Shown here: piece by piece, positions 8,843 through 19,100 of the stretch
Position numbering within the stretch: the first letter of the stretch is position 1
How the letters are laid out: each line of letters begins with the position of its first letter
Source of the DNA: Isoptericola luteus
Lineage (GTDB): Bacteria > Actinomycetota > Actinomycetes > Actinomycetales > Cellulomonadaceae
Assembly: GCF_020297055.1 (NCBI RefSeq)
Contig: NZ_JAIXCQ010000001.1
Location: 321,610 to 385,609, forward strand
DNA length: 64,000 nt
Reading direction: 5' to 3'
Position numbers and translations under genes: made by a program
Notes under the pieces: model-generated
Told to the model about the DNA's origin: nothing
Databases searched by the model: none
What the model saw: only the letters and a program-made list of their open reading frames with translations

Positions 8843-9820
8843 CTACTGGGCGACGCTTCCGGTCAGCGGCGTGCCGTCCATCGTCTGCACCCAGCAGTCG
8901 ATGCTCCGGTCCCCGAGCTGCCACGAGACGGACGTCGGGTACAGGTAGCCGACGTCGAGGTTCGAGGTGTCGACGTCCGGAGAGACGTAGCCCGACGCGA
9001 CGTCGAAGCAGAACTCGTCCGCCGTGGTCAGCACCTCGGTCTCGCCCGGGTACACGTCCGCGGTCAGCTCGCGCGCTCCGACGACCTCGGCCGAGTGCGG
9101 TGAGGCACAGTCGACGTGCACGAGGTTCGTGACGTCCGCGAGGTCGGCGGGAAGCTGGATGCAGCTGCCCACCTCGAGCACGAGGCCGGCGTCCGCCTGC
9201 GCACCTTCCCACCCGGACTGGAACCCCTCCCGGAAGTCGTCCGAGTTCCATGCGGCGACGGCGAGTCCGATCAGCGCGAACCACCCGACGACACCGACGG
9301 ATCCGAGCACGATGCCGGCGATGGCGAGTCCCCTGCCGCCGCGACCCGAGCGGCGGGTGCGCACCAGGCCGGCGATGCCGAGGCCGATGGCGATCACGCC
9401 CATCCACAGGATGCCGGTGACGAGGGCCGCGATCGCGACACCGTCCGTGCCGGCGGGGCGGGGAGCAGGCGGCACGACACCGGCCGGAGGCCCGAACCCC
9501 GCCGGGGGCACCGGAGCGCCGGGGAGGGCGGGGGCTGTCTCCGCTCCCGCCGGTGCCGGGACCTCCGGCGAGGGCTCCTCGTCGGCGGGGGCGTCGCCGG
9601 CCGTTGCAGCCGGGCTGTCCACGCGGGCGTCCTCGGCGGCGGGAACGGGCTCGTCCGCGGGAGCGCCGTCGGCCGTCGCAGCGGGCTCCGCGTCCACCGG
9701 CGGGACGTCGGCGACATCCTGCGGCGTGGCGTCCTGGACGGTCTCGCGGGTGGTGGTGTCCGGGGCAACCTCCGGGGTGGTGTCCGGGGTGGTGTCGGCC
9801 GGCGTCGTGGGCTCGGGCAT
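8843..9820 (-). CDS. DUF4190 / septum-formation domain membrane protein
   Basis: A 325-residue protein. Residues 1-~125 are an acidic Pro/Ala/Thr-rich, probably disordered cytoplasmic region. Two transmembrane helices with a short basic loop follow (VAIAALVTGILWMGVIAIGLG, then LAIAGIVLGSVGVV), the DUF4190 pattern. The extracytoplasmic C-terminal ~130 residues contain four Cys (SCIQLP, VDCASPHSAEVVG, FCFD, IDCWVQT), matching the septum-formation (PF13845-type) domain of actinobacteria. The biochemical role is unknown. The ATG at 9820 has AGAGGA upstream. It is divergent from purS. Confidence 0.8.
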   Translation of the reverse strand: MPEPTTPADTTPDTTPEVAPDTTTRETVQDATPQDVADVPPVDAEPAATADGAPADEPVPAAEDARVDSPAATAGDAPADEEPSPEVPAPAGAETAPALPGAPVPPAGFGPPAGVVPPAPRPAGTDGVAIAALVTGILWMGVIAIGLGIAGLVRTRRSGRGGRGLAIAGIVLGSVGVVGWFALIGLAVAAWNSDDFREGFQSGWEGAQADAGLVLEVGSCIQLPADLADVTNLVHVDCASPHSAEVVGARELTADVYPGETEVLTTADEFCFDVASGYVSPDVDTSNLDVGYLYPTSVSWQLGDRSIDCWVQTMDGTPLTGSVAQ

Positions 9821-9952
9821 CGGGTCCTCTACGTCTGTCGGTGGGGCCGGCGATCGGCCCGTCGCGGCTGAGAGTATCCGTATCCCTCCGCACGTCGGAA
9901 CCGACTTCCGGGTCGGTGACGGACGGCGTCGGGGTGCGACCGGCGTGCCGGG

Positions 9953-9958
9953 TAGACT
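9953..9958 (+). promoter_or_regulatory. Candidate purS-purQ -10 box (TAGACT)
   Basis: TAGACT lies about 119 bases before the purS GTG, in the gap with the divergent DUF4190 gene. The same hexamer precedes purL (50470-50475), which suggests similar promoters for the separated purSQ and purL units. Confidence 0.45.
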
Positions 9959-10076
9959 CGTCGCGGAATCCCGCCGCCGTGCTCCCGCCCGCCACGCCCG
10001 CGCCTCGACGTGGACCGTGTCGGGATCCCGGAGCGGCGGCCGCCCTGACCGCCCGGTCACGATTCAAGGAGCACCC

Positions 10077-10340
10077 GTGGGACGCGTCGTCGTCGAGGTC
10101 ATGCCCAAGCCCGAGATCCTGGACCCCCAGGGCAAGGCCGTCGTCGGGGCGCTGCCCCGCCTCGGCTTCACGCAGTTCACCGGCGTGCGCCAGGGCAAGC
10201 GTTTCGAGCTCGAGGTGGACGGCGACGTCACGCCCGAGGTCCTGGTCGCCGCGCAGCAGGCCGCCGAGATGCTCCTGTCGAACCCGATCATCGAGGACGT
10301 CGTGCGGGTCGCGGACGCCGCCGTCGAGAGCGTGGCCTGA
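10077..10340 (+). CDS. purS: Phosphoribosylformylglycinamidine synthase subunit PurS
   Basis: An 87-residue small subunit that bridges PurQ and PurL in the FGAM synthase complex. Typical features are [17 protein letters not shown] and [16 protein letters not shown]. The GTG start has AAGGAG upstream. Its TGA overlaps the purQ ATG by one base (TGATG). Its third partner purL is not adjacent but 40 kb away at 50588. Confidence 0.95.
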   Translation: MGRVVVEVMPKPEILDPQGKAVVGALPRLGFTQFTGVRQGKRFELEVDGDVTPEVLVAAQQAAEMLLSNPIIEDVVRVADAAVESVA

Positions 10341-11056
10341 TGTCGGCCACCCTGGCGTCGGCTCGGATCGGCGTCCTGACGTTCCCCGGCACGCTCGACG
10401 ACCGCGACGCGGCCCGTGCCGTGCGCCTCGCCGGTGGCGAGGCCGTCTCGCTGTGGCACGCCGACGGCGACCTGCAGGGCGTCGACGCCGTCGTGCTCCC
10501 CGGCGGGTTCTCCTACGGCGACTACCTGCGCGCGGGGGCGATCTCGCGTTTCGCGCCCGCGATGGACGCCGTCGTGGACGCAGCGAACGGCGGGATGCCG
10601 GTGCTCGGCATCTGCAACGGCTTCCAGGTGCTCACCGAGGCCCACCTGCTCTCCGGGTCGATGGTCAAGAACGACCACCTGCACTTCGTCTGCCGCGAGC
10701 AGGTGCTCACGGTCGAGAACGCCGCCACCGCGTGGACCAACCTGTACGCACCCGGCCAGCAGATCACCATCCCGCTGAAGAACCAGGACGGCCAGTTCGT
10801 CGCCGACGAGCGCACGCTCGACGAGCTCGAGGGCTCGGGCCGGGTCGTCTTCCGCTACTCCGGCTGGAACCCGAACGGGTCGCGACGCGACATCGCGGGC
10901 ATCAGCAACGAGCGCGGCAACGTGGTCGGCCTCATGCCCCACCCGGAGCACGCGGTGGAGGCGGGATTCGGGCCGGCGGACGCGACCGGGCCCCGCGGCG
11001 GCACCGACGGGCTGGCGTTCTTCACGTCGGTGCTGGCGTCCCTCGTCCACGCCTGA
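10340..11056 (+). CDS. purQ: Phosphoribosylformylglycinamidine synthase subunit PurQ
   Basis: A 238-residue class I glutamine amidotransferase supplying ammonia for FGAM synthesis. It has [15 protein letters not shown] at the N-terminus, the oxyanion loop [15 protein letters not shown], the nucleophile elbow [10 protein letters not shown] near residue 92, and the catalytic His/Glu in [10 protein letters not shown] near 200. It is coupled to purS. Confidence 0.97.
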   Translation: MSATLASARIGVLTFPGTLDDRDAARAVRLAGGEAVSLWHADGDLQGVDAVVLPGGFSYGDYLRAGAISRFAPAMDAVVDAANGGMPVLGICNGFQVLTEAHLLSGSMVKNDHLHFVCREQVLTVENAATAWTNLYAPGQQITIPLKNQDGQFVADERTLDELEGSGRVVFRYSGWNPNGSRRDIAGISNERGNVVGLMPHPEHAVEAGFGPADATGPRGGTDGLAFFTSVLASLVHA

Positions 11057-11066
11057 GGAAGCAGAC

Positions 11067-11603
11067 ATGAGCACGATGGCGAGCGCGCCCGCAGGCCTGG
11101 GCGCCGATCCTGTCCGGCGGGACGTCGAGATCCACGACGTCGACTGGGACCATCCGGACGCCGTGGCCCTGCGCACCGCGCAGGAGGACGAGATGAACTC
11201 GCGGTACGGCGGACCGGACGACGCACCGGCGATCGACCCCGCAGCCGTCGTCGTGGTCCTTGTGGCGCGCGTCGACGGCATTCCCGTGGGCACGGGTGCG
11301 GTGCGGGACGTCTCGGGCCGTGACGACAACCGCGGTCGCGGCACCGCGCACGGCGCCGCGACGGGTGAGGTCAAGCGGCTCTACGTCGCCCCGGGGCACC
11401 GCGGCTCAGGGATCGCCAGGCTGCTCATGGCGGAGCTGGAGCGGTCCGCGCGCCGGGTGGGCTTCCGCCGGTTCGTGCTGGAGACCGGCACCGCGCAGCC
11501 CGAGGCGATCGCCCTGTACGAGGCGATCGGCTACCAGTCGATCGAGAAGTACGGCGACCACGTGCACGAGGAGCAGCAGCGCTGCTACGGCAAGCGCCTC
11601 TGA
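11067..11603 (+). CDS. GNAT family N-acetyltransferase
   Basis: A 178-residue protein with the acetyl-CoA-binding motif VKRLYVAPGHRGSGIARLLM near residues 100-120 and the C-terminal ALYEAIGYQ typical of GNAT enzymes. The substrate is unknown. It follows purQ by 10 bp and is probably co-transcribed. A hairpin at 11613-11644 lies just after its stop. Confidence 0.85.
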   Translation: MSTMASAPAGLGADPVRRDVEIHDVDWDHPDAVALRTAQEDEMNSRYGGPDDAPAIDPAAVVVVLVARVDGIPVGTGAVRDVSGRDDNRGRGTAHGAATGEVKRLYVAPGHRGSGIARLLMAELERSARRVGFRRFVLETGTAQPEAIALYEAIGYQSIEKYGDHVHEEQQRCYGKRL

Positions 11604-11611
11604 CGGGTGCG

Positions 11612-11995
11612 TCAGCTCCCGGCCCCTGACCACGCCGGGAGCTGCTGCAGCGTCCAGGTGTTGCCGTCCGGGTCGTCGAACGTGACGAACCGGCCCCACG
11701 GGAGGTCCTCGACGCCCTGGGCGTCGACGTCGGCGCCGCGCAGGCCCGCCAGGGCCTCGTCCGCGTCCGGGACCACCACCTGGATCGTGTCCTGCTGGCC
11801 GGGCGTGAGGCCGCTGCCCAGGCCCGTGCCGAACGCGATCGAGCACGCCGAGCCCGGTGGGGTCATCTGGACGAACCGCAGCCCGTCGTCGACCCGGCGG
11901 TCGTGATCGGCGTGGAAGCCGATGCGTTCGTAGAACTCCTTGGACCGGTCCACGTCGGTGACGGGCACGAAGATGAGCTCGATCTTCCAGTCCAT
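11612..11995 (-). CDS. VOC (glyoxalase/bleomycin-resistance fold) protein
   Basis: A 127-residue protein with paired beta-alpha-beta-beta-beta modules: IELIFVPVTDVDRSKEFYE at the N-terminus and VTFDDPDGNTWTLQQ at the end, where His/Glu metal ligands often lie. The function cannot be assigned more precisely. I chose MDWKIE at 11995 because the homologous region begins there; an in-frame start 18 bases upstream is possible. It is convergent with the GNAT gene. Confidence 0.8.
   Translation of the reverse strand: MDWKIELIFVPVTDVDRSKEFYERIGFHADHDRRVDDGLRFVQMTPPGSACSIAFGTGLGSGLTPGQQDTIQVVVPDADEALAGLRGADVDAQGVEDLPWGRFVTFDDPDGNTWTLQQLPAWSGAGS
11613..11644. terminator. Hairpin between convergent genes
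   Basis: An 11-bp perfect inverted repeat, CAGCTCCCGGC (11613-11623) and GCCGGGAGCTG (11634-11644), with a 10-base loop. It sits 10 bases after the GNAT stop and inside the last codons of the VOC gene. No T-tract follows, as is usual for actinobacterial terminators. Confidence 0.55.
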
Positions 11996-12053
11996 GCTGA
12001 CGGCCTCCCGCTGCATCGGTAGCCCCGCATCGGTGCGAGGGCCTGCGGTCACG

Positions 12054-12872
12054 CTATATCGAGCCTGTGACACCGCCGCCGGCGCGCGCGAGGTGCTCCA
12101 GCTGGGCCCGGACGCTCTGCCGGGCGGCACCGCGCACCGAGGGATCGACGTCGGCGTAGACGACGTCGGCGACGCGGTCCACGAGGTCGTCGGTGAGCGT
12201 CACCCCGGACGGGAGGTCCAGCGCCACGGTCGCGGCCCGGACCTGCGCCAGCCGCTCCAGGCGGTGGGCGCGGTAGGCCCGGACGAGCACGGCCAGGTCC
12301 TCGATCTCGGGTCCGTGCGCCGGCAGCCCCAGGACGCCGTCGCCTCGTGACTCCAGGAGATCGAGGCTGGCCAGGTAGTCCGTCAGCGAACCGTCGGGCT
12401 CGGCAATGACGGTCGTGCCGCGGCCCAGCACGGTGTCGCCCGTGAGGACGGCCGGAGGCTCACCGGGCGCCGAGACGACGAAGCAGACCGAGTCCGCCGT
12501 GTGGCCGGGGGTGGCCAGCACCTCGACGCGGACGCCCGCCACCTCGATCGTCTCGCCGTCGTGCAGGGGCAGGCCGCCGGCCAGGCAGTGTGCCGGGTCC
12601 AGCGCCCGGACAGGGGCGGCGGTGAGCTCGTGGAGCCGCTGGGAGCCGGCCGTGTGGTCGGCGTGCCGGTGCGTGATCAGCACGAGCGCCACCGCCCCCG
12701 CGGCGGCGAGGGCGCCCAGGTGAGCCTCGTCGTCCGGGCCGGGGTCGACGACGACGGTCTCCCGCGAGCCCGGCGCGCGCAGCACGTACGAGCGCGTGCC
12801 GTCGAGCGTCATCGGGCCGGGGTTGTCGGCGCGGACCATGGTGACGGACGGCGTGAGCTGCACGAGCCTCAT
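12054..12872 (-). CDS. Metallo-beta-lactamase-fold hydrolase (LACTB2-like)
   Basis: A 272-residue protein with the zinc motif ITHRHADHTAG near residue 85, then ATPGHTADS and LTGDTVLGRGT, completing the set of metal ligands, and LPAHGPEIED. The C-terminal ~70 residues (DLVDRVADVVYADVDPSV...) form the winged-helix-like domain of beta-lactamase-like protein 2 relatives. It may act on phosphoesters, RNA or thioesters; the substrate is unknown. It starts with ATG at 12872. Confidence 0.85.
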   Translation of the reverse strand: MRLVQLTPSVTMVRADNPGPMTLDGTRSYVLRAPGSRETVVVDPGPDDEAHLGALAAAGAVALVLITHRHADHTAGSQRLHELTAAPVRALDPAHCLAGGLPLHDGETIEVAGVRVEVLATPGHTADSVCFVVSAPGEPPAVLTGDTVLGRGTTVIAEPDGSLTDYLASLDLLESRGDGVLGLPAHGPEIEDLAVLVRAYRAHRLERLAQVRAATVALDLPSGVTLTDDLVDRVADVVYADVDPSVRGAARQSVRAQLEHLARAGGGVTGSI

Positions 12873-12915
12873 CGTGGCAGATGCTCGCGCCGCCGAGAAC
12901 GACCCGGGGCGGTCA

Positions 12916-12955
12916 CCACCCGCCGGGACCGCCTCGACGTCGTCCCGGCGGGTGG
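12916..12955. terminator. Hairpin downstream of the luciferase-like oxidoreductase gene
   Basis: A 14-bp perfect stem, CCACCCGCCGGGAC (12916-12929) with GTCCCGGCGGGTGG (12942-12955), and a 12-base loop, lying 30 bases after the stop of the minus-strand oxidoreductase gene. No T-tract. Confidence 0.55.
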
Positions 12956-12985
12956 AAGCGGCGGCCCCGCGGTGGGCGGCGGAGC

Positions 12986-14113
12986 TCAGGCGAGGGCGTC
13001 GGCCAGCAGCTCGAGGGTCTGCACGCGGCCCGGCGTGGCGTCGAGGGGCTCCGCGTCGTAGGTGCCGGCGACCGGCACGACCATGACCTCGTCGGCGCCG
13101 TGCCGCGCGGCCAGGTCGCGGATCTGGGCCGCCGCCTGGTGCGGCTCGCCGATGATCCAGCGGGCCCGCATGTCGGCGACGATCTGCTCGCCCATCGCGT
13201 CGAGCGGCTCGGCGGCCGCCGCCTCCACGGTCTCCGCGCGGCCCATCGGCTTGCCCGTGCGCAGCCTCGCCATGGAGCGGAGCTGGGGCAGGGCACGCTC
13301 GTACGCCTCGACGGCGGTGGGCGCGACGACGGCGTTCACGGTGAGGAACGTGCGGGGCTCGGGGTGCGCCTCGCTGGGCCGGTACCCGTCGCGGTAGAGG
13401 GCCAGCACCTGCTCGATCCCCGCGCCCGAGAAGTGGTTCGCGAACACGTAGGGCAGCCCCAGCTCGGCGGCCAGCCGGGCGGAGTAGTCGCTCGACCCGA
13501 GCAGCCAGACGGTGGGTGCGGCGTCCGCGGCCGGGGTGGCGTGCACGTCGTAGACGTTGCCGTCGCCGAGGCGCAGCGCCGCGCCCTCGGGACGCATGAG
13601 GGCGAGGATGTCGCGCACGTGCTGGGGGAACCGCTCGACGTCCGACGTCGGGCCGGAGGCGCGCAGCAGCGCGGTCACCACCGGGTCCGAGCCGGGTGCC
13701 CGCCCGATGCCCAGGTCGATCCGGCCCGGGGCCAGCGCCTCGAGGGCGGCGAACTGCTCGGCGACCACCAGCGGCGCATGGTTGGGCAGCATCACGCCGC
13801 CCGAGCCCACCCGGATGCGCTCGGTGACCGCGGCCGCCGCGGCGATCATCACCGGCGGCGTCGACGCCGCCACCGCGGCCATGTTGTGGTGCTCGGCGAA
13901 CCAGTAGCGCTCGAACCCCAGCTCGTCGGCGCGGCGCGCCAGCGCGAGGGACGATGCCAGCGCCTGCGCGCTCGACTGGCCGGTGCGGACCGGGACCAGG
14001 TCCAGCACCGACAGGCGCGGGGTCGTGGCCCCGGTGGCTCCGGTGGGGATTCCCGTCGTGGCTGCTGGAGCGGTGGGCGAGGTGGGCTGCGAGGCGGATC
14101 CGTCGGTGTTCAT
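12986..14113 (-). CDS. LLM class flavin-dependent oxidoreductase
   Basis: A 375-residue luciferase-like monooxygenase of the single-chain subtype with LSVLDLVPVRTGQSSAQAL, RYWFAEHHNMAAVA, GSGGVMLPNHAPLVVAEQF and IDLGIGRAPGSDP. FMN or F420 would be the cofactor; the substrate is unknown. I prefer the ATG at 14113 with GGGAGGG twelve bases upstream over a TTG at 14125. It lies downstream of a divergent gap with recD (both on the minus strand, 52 bp apart). Confidence 0.85.
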   Translation of the reverse strand: MNTDGSASQPTSPTAPAATTGIPTGATGATTPRLSVLDLVPVRTGQSSAQALASSLALARRADELGFERYWFAEHHNMAAVAASTPPVMIAAAAAVTERIRVGSGGVMLPNHAPLVVAEQFAALEALAPGRIDLGIGRAPGSDPVVTALLRASGPTSDVERFPQHVRDILALMRPEGAALRLGDGNVYDVHATPAADAAPTVWLLGSSDYSARLAAELGLPYVFANHFSGAGIEQVLALYRDGYRPSEAHPEPRTFLTVNAVVAPTAVEAYERALPQLRSMARLRTGKPMGRAETVEAAAAEPLDAMGEQIVADMRARWIIGEPHQAAAQIRDLAARHGADEVMVVPVAGTYDAEPLDATPGRVQTLELLADALA

Positions 14114-14165
14114 CGTGCAGGGCAACCCTCCCGGGCGGTGGGCCTATTCCTCGACCGGCGGGAAG

Positions 14166-16154
14166 TCACTGCGGGAGGGGTTCGCGCAGGCCGCTCGCAC
14201 GCCGGACGGGGTGCGCGACGGCGGCCCGGACGGCGTCCGCGCCGGCCACCACGCGCACGTGCTCCTGGGCGCGGGTCACCGCCGTGTACAGCAGCTCGCG
14301 GGTGAGCAGGGGCGACCGTTCCGGGGGCAGGATCAGCGACACCCGGCGGAACTGGCTGCCCTGCGCACGGTGCACGGTCATGGCGTGCACGGTCTCGACC
14401 GGGGGCAGACGGTGGGTGCGCACCCGCAACGGGGCGCGCGAGTCCCCGAACGCCGCCACCACGCCGTCGCCGTCGGCCACCAGGATGCCGGTGTCGCCGT
14501 TGTACAGGCCCACCTCGGCGTCGTTCGCGGTGACCAGCAGCGGGCGGCCCACCACCCACCCGGTGGCTGCGCCCGGGCTGCCGGGTCTGCCGGTGGCCTC
14601 TTCCACCCAGGCCTCGACCTGGGCGGCCCAGCGGGCCACGCCCACGGGGCCGCGCCGGTGCGCCACCATCACGCGGTGCTGCGACAGCGCCAGGAGCGCC
14701 GCGGCGGCGTCCCCGGCGCGCGCGGCCTCCACCAGGGCGCGACCCGCCTTCGTCGCGTCGGCCCGCAGCGCCTGCACGGACTGCTCGTCGAGGTGCTCGG
14801 TGTCGGCCTCCACGAGCTCGACGCCGCCCCTGCCGGCGCGCAGCACCTCGAGGGCGGCGTCCGCGTCGCCGTCGCGGATGGCGGCGGCGAGCGGCAGGAT
14901 CGCGGAGCTCTCCTCCTGCCGGTGCACGGTCACGAGCCGGACGACGCCGTTGCCCAGGCCGGCGGCCTCGCCGGGCTCCAGCCCGGCCTGCGTCACGTGC
15001 AGGCGCTCGGGGGCGGGCGCGACCGGCGGGCGGGCGACCAGGTCGCCGAGCACGGCCCCGGCCTCGACGGACGCGAGCTGGTCCGGGTCGCCCACCAGCA
15101 CGAGCCGCGCCTCGGGCCGCAGCGCCTCCAGCAACCGTGCCATGAGCGACAGCGGCACCATCGACGTCTCGTCCACCACCACGACGTCGTGCGGCAGGTG
15201 GTGGCCGGCGTCGTGGCGGAACCGCGTGGCGCTGCGGTAGCCGAGCAGCCGGTGCACCGTCGTGGCCGCGGGCAGGCCGGTGCGTGCCCGGTCGTCGGGG
15301 TCCAGGGTGCCCACGACGTCGCGCACCGCCTCCTGCAGGCGGGCGGCGGCCTTGCCGGTCGGTGCGGCGAGCGCCACGCGCAGCCCGTGCCCGTCGTGGC
15401 CGGAACCTTGGCCCGCCACGTCCTGCAGGACGGCGAGCAGCCGTGCCACGGTCGTCGTCTTGCCGGTGCCCGGGCCGCCGGTGAGGACGGTGAGCCGCCG
15501 CCCGGCGGCATGCTCGGCCGCGAGCCGCTGGCGGACGTCCGCGGCCGAGCCGAAGAGGCGCGCGAGGGCGGCGTCCAGGCTCTCCGCGTCGACCTCGAAG
15601 GGTGCGGCGCGCAGGCGCGCGTCGACCAGGCGGCGCACGGTGAGCTCGTCGCGCCAGTAGCGGTCCAGGTACAGGCGCCCGCCGACCCAGCGGGCGGGGC
15701 GGTCCGCGGGCTCGCCCGTGCCGGTCGCGACCAGCGGGCTGGCCTCGATCGCCCGGAACCAGTCCTGCGCCGCCGGCCACGGCGGCGGGCCGGCGGCTGC
15801 TGGGCCGGGCGTGCCCTCGGGCACGTCGGGGAGCTCGACGCGATCGGCGTCCTCCGGGAGCGCCAGCGCGGCGAGCTCGACGGGGTCGTCGAGCCGCACG
15901 CAGACCGAGCCGCCGCGCAGCGCCCGCACGGCGAGGGCCACGGCCAGCAGGACGGTGGCGTCGTCCTCGCCGGTGAGCCTGCCGAGCCGGGTCGCGACGT
16001 GCACGTCGGTCGCGGCGACGACACCCGCCGCGTTGAACTCGCGCAGCAGGCCGAGCGCGCCGGACGCCACGCGCACGTCGCCGTCGTCGCCCCCCGTGCG
16101 GGCGCGGCCGTCGGCGTGCGCCGTCCCGACGGTCGAGGGGGTCGAGGTGGTCAT
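14166..16154 (-). CDS. recD: Exodeoxyribonuclease V subunit alpha (RecD helicase)
   Basis: A 662-residue superfamily 1B 5'-3' DNA helicase. Walker A is GGPGTGKTTTVARL near 225, followed by VVVDETSMVPLSLMARLL near 320, GDPDQLASVEAGAVLGDL near 350, and the C-terminal motif VI region MTVHRAQGSQFRRVS near 595. It is slightly longer than E. coli RecD. Its ATG overlaps the recB stop (ATGA). It acts with RecB and RecC in double-strand-break resection. Confidence 0.95.
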   Translation of the reverse strand: MTTSTPSTVGTAHADGRARTGGDDGDVRVASGALGLLREFNAAGVVAATDVHVATRLGRLTGEDDATVLLAVALAVRALRGGSVCVRLDDPVELAALALPEDADRVELPDVPEGTPGPAAAGPPPWPAAQDWFRAIEASPLVATGTGEPADRPARWVGGRLYLDRYWRDELTVRRLVDARLRAAPFEVDAESLDAALARLFGSAADVRQRLAAEHAAGRRLTVLTGGPGTGKTTTVARLLAVLQDVAGQGSGHDGHGLRVALAAPTGKAAARLQEAVRDVVGTLDPDDRARTGLPAATTVHRLLGYRSATRFRHDAGHHLPHDVVVVDETSMVPLSLMARLLEALRPEARLVLVGDPDQLASVEAGAVLGDLVARPPVAPAPERLHVTQAGLEPGEAAGLGNGVVRLVTVHRQEESSAILPLAAAIRDGDADAALEVLRAGRGGVELVEADTEHLDEQSVQALRADATKAGRALVEAARAGDAAAALLALSQHRVMVAHRRGPVGVARWAAQVEAWVEEATGRPGSPGAATGWVVGRPLLVTANDAEVGLYNGDTGILVADGDGVVAAFGDSRAPLRVRTHRLPPVETVHAMTVHRAQGSQFRRVSLILPPERSPLLTRELLYTAVTRAQEHVRVVAGADAVRAAVAHPVRRASGLREPLPQ

Positions 16155-19100
16155 GGCACGTCCTTCCTGTCCAGCAGGGCGGAGAGCGCCGGCACGAGTC
16201 CCGACGGCGGCGTCCAGGACACGACGCCGAACGGCGCGCCGTCCGGCCCGGTCGGCGTGCCGGGCCCGCACATGCCGCGCACGAACAGGTAGAGCCCGCC
16301 GCCCAGGTGCGTGTCGGGGTCGTACCCGGGCTGCCGCCAGCGCAGGTAGCGGTGCAGCGCCACGAGGTACAGCACGAGCTGCAGCGGGTAGTGCGCGTGG
16401 AGCATCGCGTCCACGGTGGCCTCGGGGCGGTAGTCGTGCGCCGTGAGCGGGGTGTCGGGCACGCCGAGCCGGTTCGTCTTGTAGTCCACGACGAGGTACC
16501 GCGGGGCCGCGTCGTCCGTGCCGGGCACGCGCAGGACGACGTCGATCGACCCGGTCAGGTAGCCGCGCAGCGGGCGCGCGGTGAGGTCCGCCGCGGCCAG
16601 CTCCGCGAGGGCCGCCGGGTAGCCCGCGAACGCGTCGTCGTCGGCCAGGTACCGGCCCAGGAGCTCGGCGACGTCAGCGAGCGTGGCGCCGCCGTCGCCA
16701 CCTGCGGTCACGACCTCGCCGTCACCGCCGGCCAGCGGCAGCTCGAACTCCAGCTCGGCGAGCCGGTCCGCCGGCGTCACGTCGGCGAGGGTGCGGCCCG
16801 CGGCGAGCGGGCCGAGCGGCGTGCGGGCCACGACGCCGAGGGCCGCGGCGAGCTCGGCCGGGTCCGTGCCTGGCACGCGGGTCGTCGCGGCGGCCGCGCA
16901 CCGGGCGAGCAGCTCGGCGTCCAGGTCCGGTGCGGCGGTGTCGACGTACTCGAGGACCTCGTGCACCAGCGTGCCGAAGCCCGTGCCCGCGGGCAGGCCG
17001 GACATCGGCGACGGGAGGTCGGCGCCGGGCGCCCGTTCCGGGGCGCTGCCCCTCGGCGCGACGGGGAGCGGGGCGGCCCCGTCCCCGGCGGGCTCGTCGT
17101 CGAGGTGGGCACCCTCGGGCTCGGACCCGACCCCGCCGGCGCCGGTGGCAGGCGGGGCGGCGGGGGCGAGCGTCGTGCCGCCCCCGTACGGGGTGTGGGC
17201 CGCGGCGGTGAGCGCGGTGTACGACGCGCGCCGCCAGGTCTGGTCGGGAACCCGCGCCTGCCGCGCGACCGCCAGGTCGGGCAGCTCCTGCGCGGCGGGC
17301 CGCCACCGCTCTGCCGGCGGGTCGGCGGGGACCTCCTCGGCGACGATCGTCCCGTCGGAGCGGTCGGCCAGCGCCCCGAGCGCGGCGCGCACGGCGTCGT
17401 CCCGCATGGCCTGCTGCGACGCGTGCGGCGCCGGCTCTCCGCCGAGCGTCCGCTCGCCGAGCAGCACGCGGGTCAGCGCGGCCTTGGCGGTGTTCGCCTT
17501 CGACGGCGCCCAGTGCGCCACCACCTGGTGGCGGGCTCGGGTCATCGCCACGTACAGCAGGCGCAGGTCCTCCCCGCGGTCCTCCGCCCGGTGCCGTTCG
17601 AGCGCGGCGTCGTACCCGAACGACCCCGGCCCGCCGACGTGCAGGATCCGCTGTCCGTCGCCGGCGTGGAACCGCAGCACCTCGGGCTGCCGCTGCTCGA
17701 ACCGGTCCCACGCGAACGGCACGTACACGACGCCGAACTCCAGGCCCTTGCTCGCGTGCACGGTGACCACCTGCACCGCGGCGGCGTCCGTCTCGAGGCG
17801 GCGGCTGCGCTCCTCGTCGTAGTCGTCCCCGGCCTCGCCGATACGGCGGCGGAGCCAGGCGGTGAGGGCCGAGGCGCCCAGGCCTTCCGTCACGGCGACG
17901 AGGTGGAGCACCTCGCCCACGTGCCGCAGGTCGGTGAGACGACGTTCTCCGCTGAGGGTGGGCAGCAGCCGCTCGGCGAGCCCGTCGCGCGTCACGGTCT
18001 CCTGCAGCGCCGCCACGCCGCGGGTGTCCAGCAGGCGTGACCAGCGCCGCACGGTGTCGGCCAGCTCGTCGTGCGCCGCGTCGTCGGTGGTCGCCAGCTT
18101 CTCGGGTCCCCAGCCGACGAACGGTGTCAGCGCGAGGGCCGCGGCACGCCCGTGCGCGCCCGGCTGCTCGAGCGCCGCGAGCAGCGTCAGCCAGTCGCGC
18201 GCGGACTGGGTGCCGAACACGCTCGAGAGGCCGGAGACGACGGCGGGCACCCCACGGTCCACGAGCGCCTGCCGCACCGCTTCTGCCTGGGCGTTGGTCC
18301 GCGTCAGGACGGCGACGTCGCGGGGCTCGACCGGCCGCCAGGCCCCTCCCTCGTCCAGCCGGTCCCGGCCGAGCCGTCCCGCGATGTCGGCGGCCACGTC
18401 CTGCGCGACGAGCTGCCGGGGCGGGCCCACGGGCGGTGTCTCGCCCGGCGAGATACCGAGGGCCCGGCGTCCGACCTGCCGCAGCCGCAGCGGCGGCCCG
18501 CCGTCGAACCGGGAACCCGGGTGCGCCGCCGAGACGGGGCGCACCACGATCCGCTCGTCCCCCAGTGCCGCGCCGCCGAGCACGGTGTCCAGGGCGCGCA
18601 GCAGCGGACCGTCGCTGCGCCAGCTCGTGCCGAGCGTCGCGACGTCGGTCGCGTCGCGCTGGGCGTCGAGGTAGGCGACCACGTCGGCCCCGCGGAAGGC
18701 GTAGATGGCCTGCTTCGGGTCGCCGATGAGCACCAGCGTGCGGTGCGCGTGGAACGCCGTGCGCAGGATCTCCCACTGCACGGGGTCGGTGTCCTGGAAC
18801 TCGTCGACCATGACCACGCGGTAGCGCGAGCGGACCCGTTCGGCCGCCGTCGGGCCGTGCACGCGGTCGACCAGGGCGTCGCGCAGCATGACCAGCAGGT
18901 CGTCGTAGTCCATGAGGTGCTGGGCGCGCTTGCGCCGCAGGGTCTCGTCGCGCGTCTCGGCGGCGACCGCCCGGCGCAGCGTGCCCAGGGTGGCGGGCGG
19001 CTCGCCGTCGCGTGGGGCCGGCTCGATCAGGGCCTGATGGTCGCTGACGGCGGCCCGGCCGAGGTCCGCCGCCATCGTGGGGGTCAGTGCGGGGGAGGCC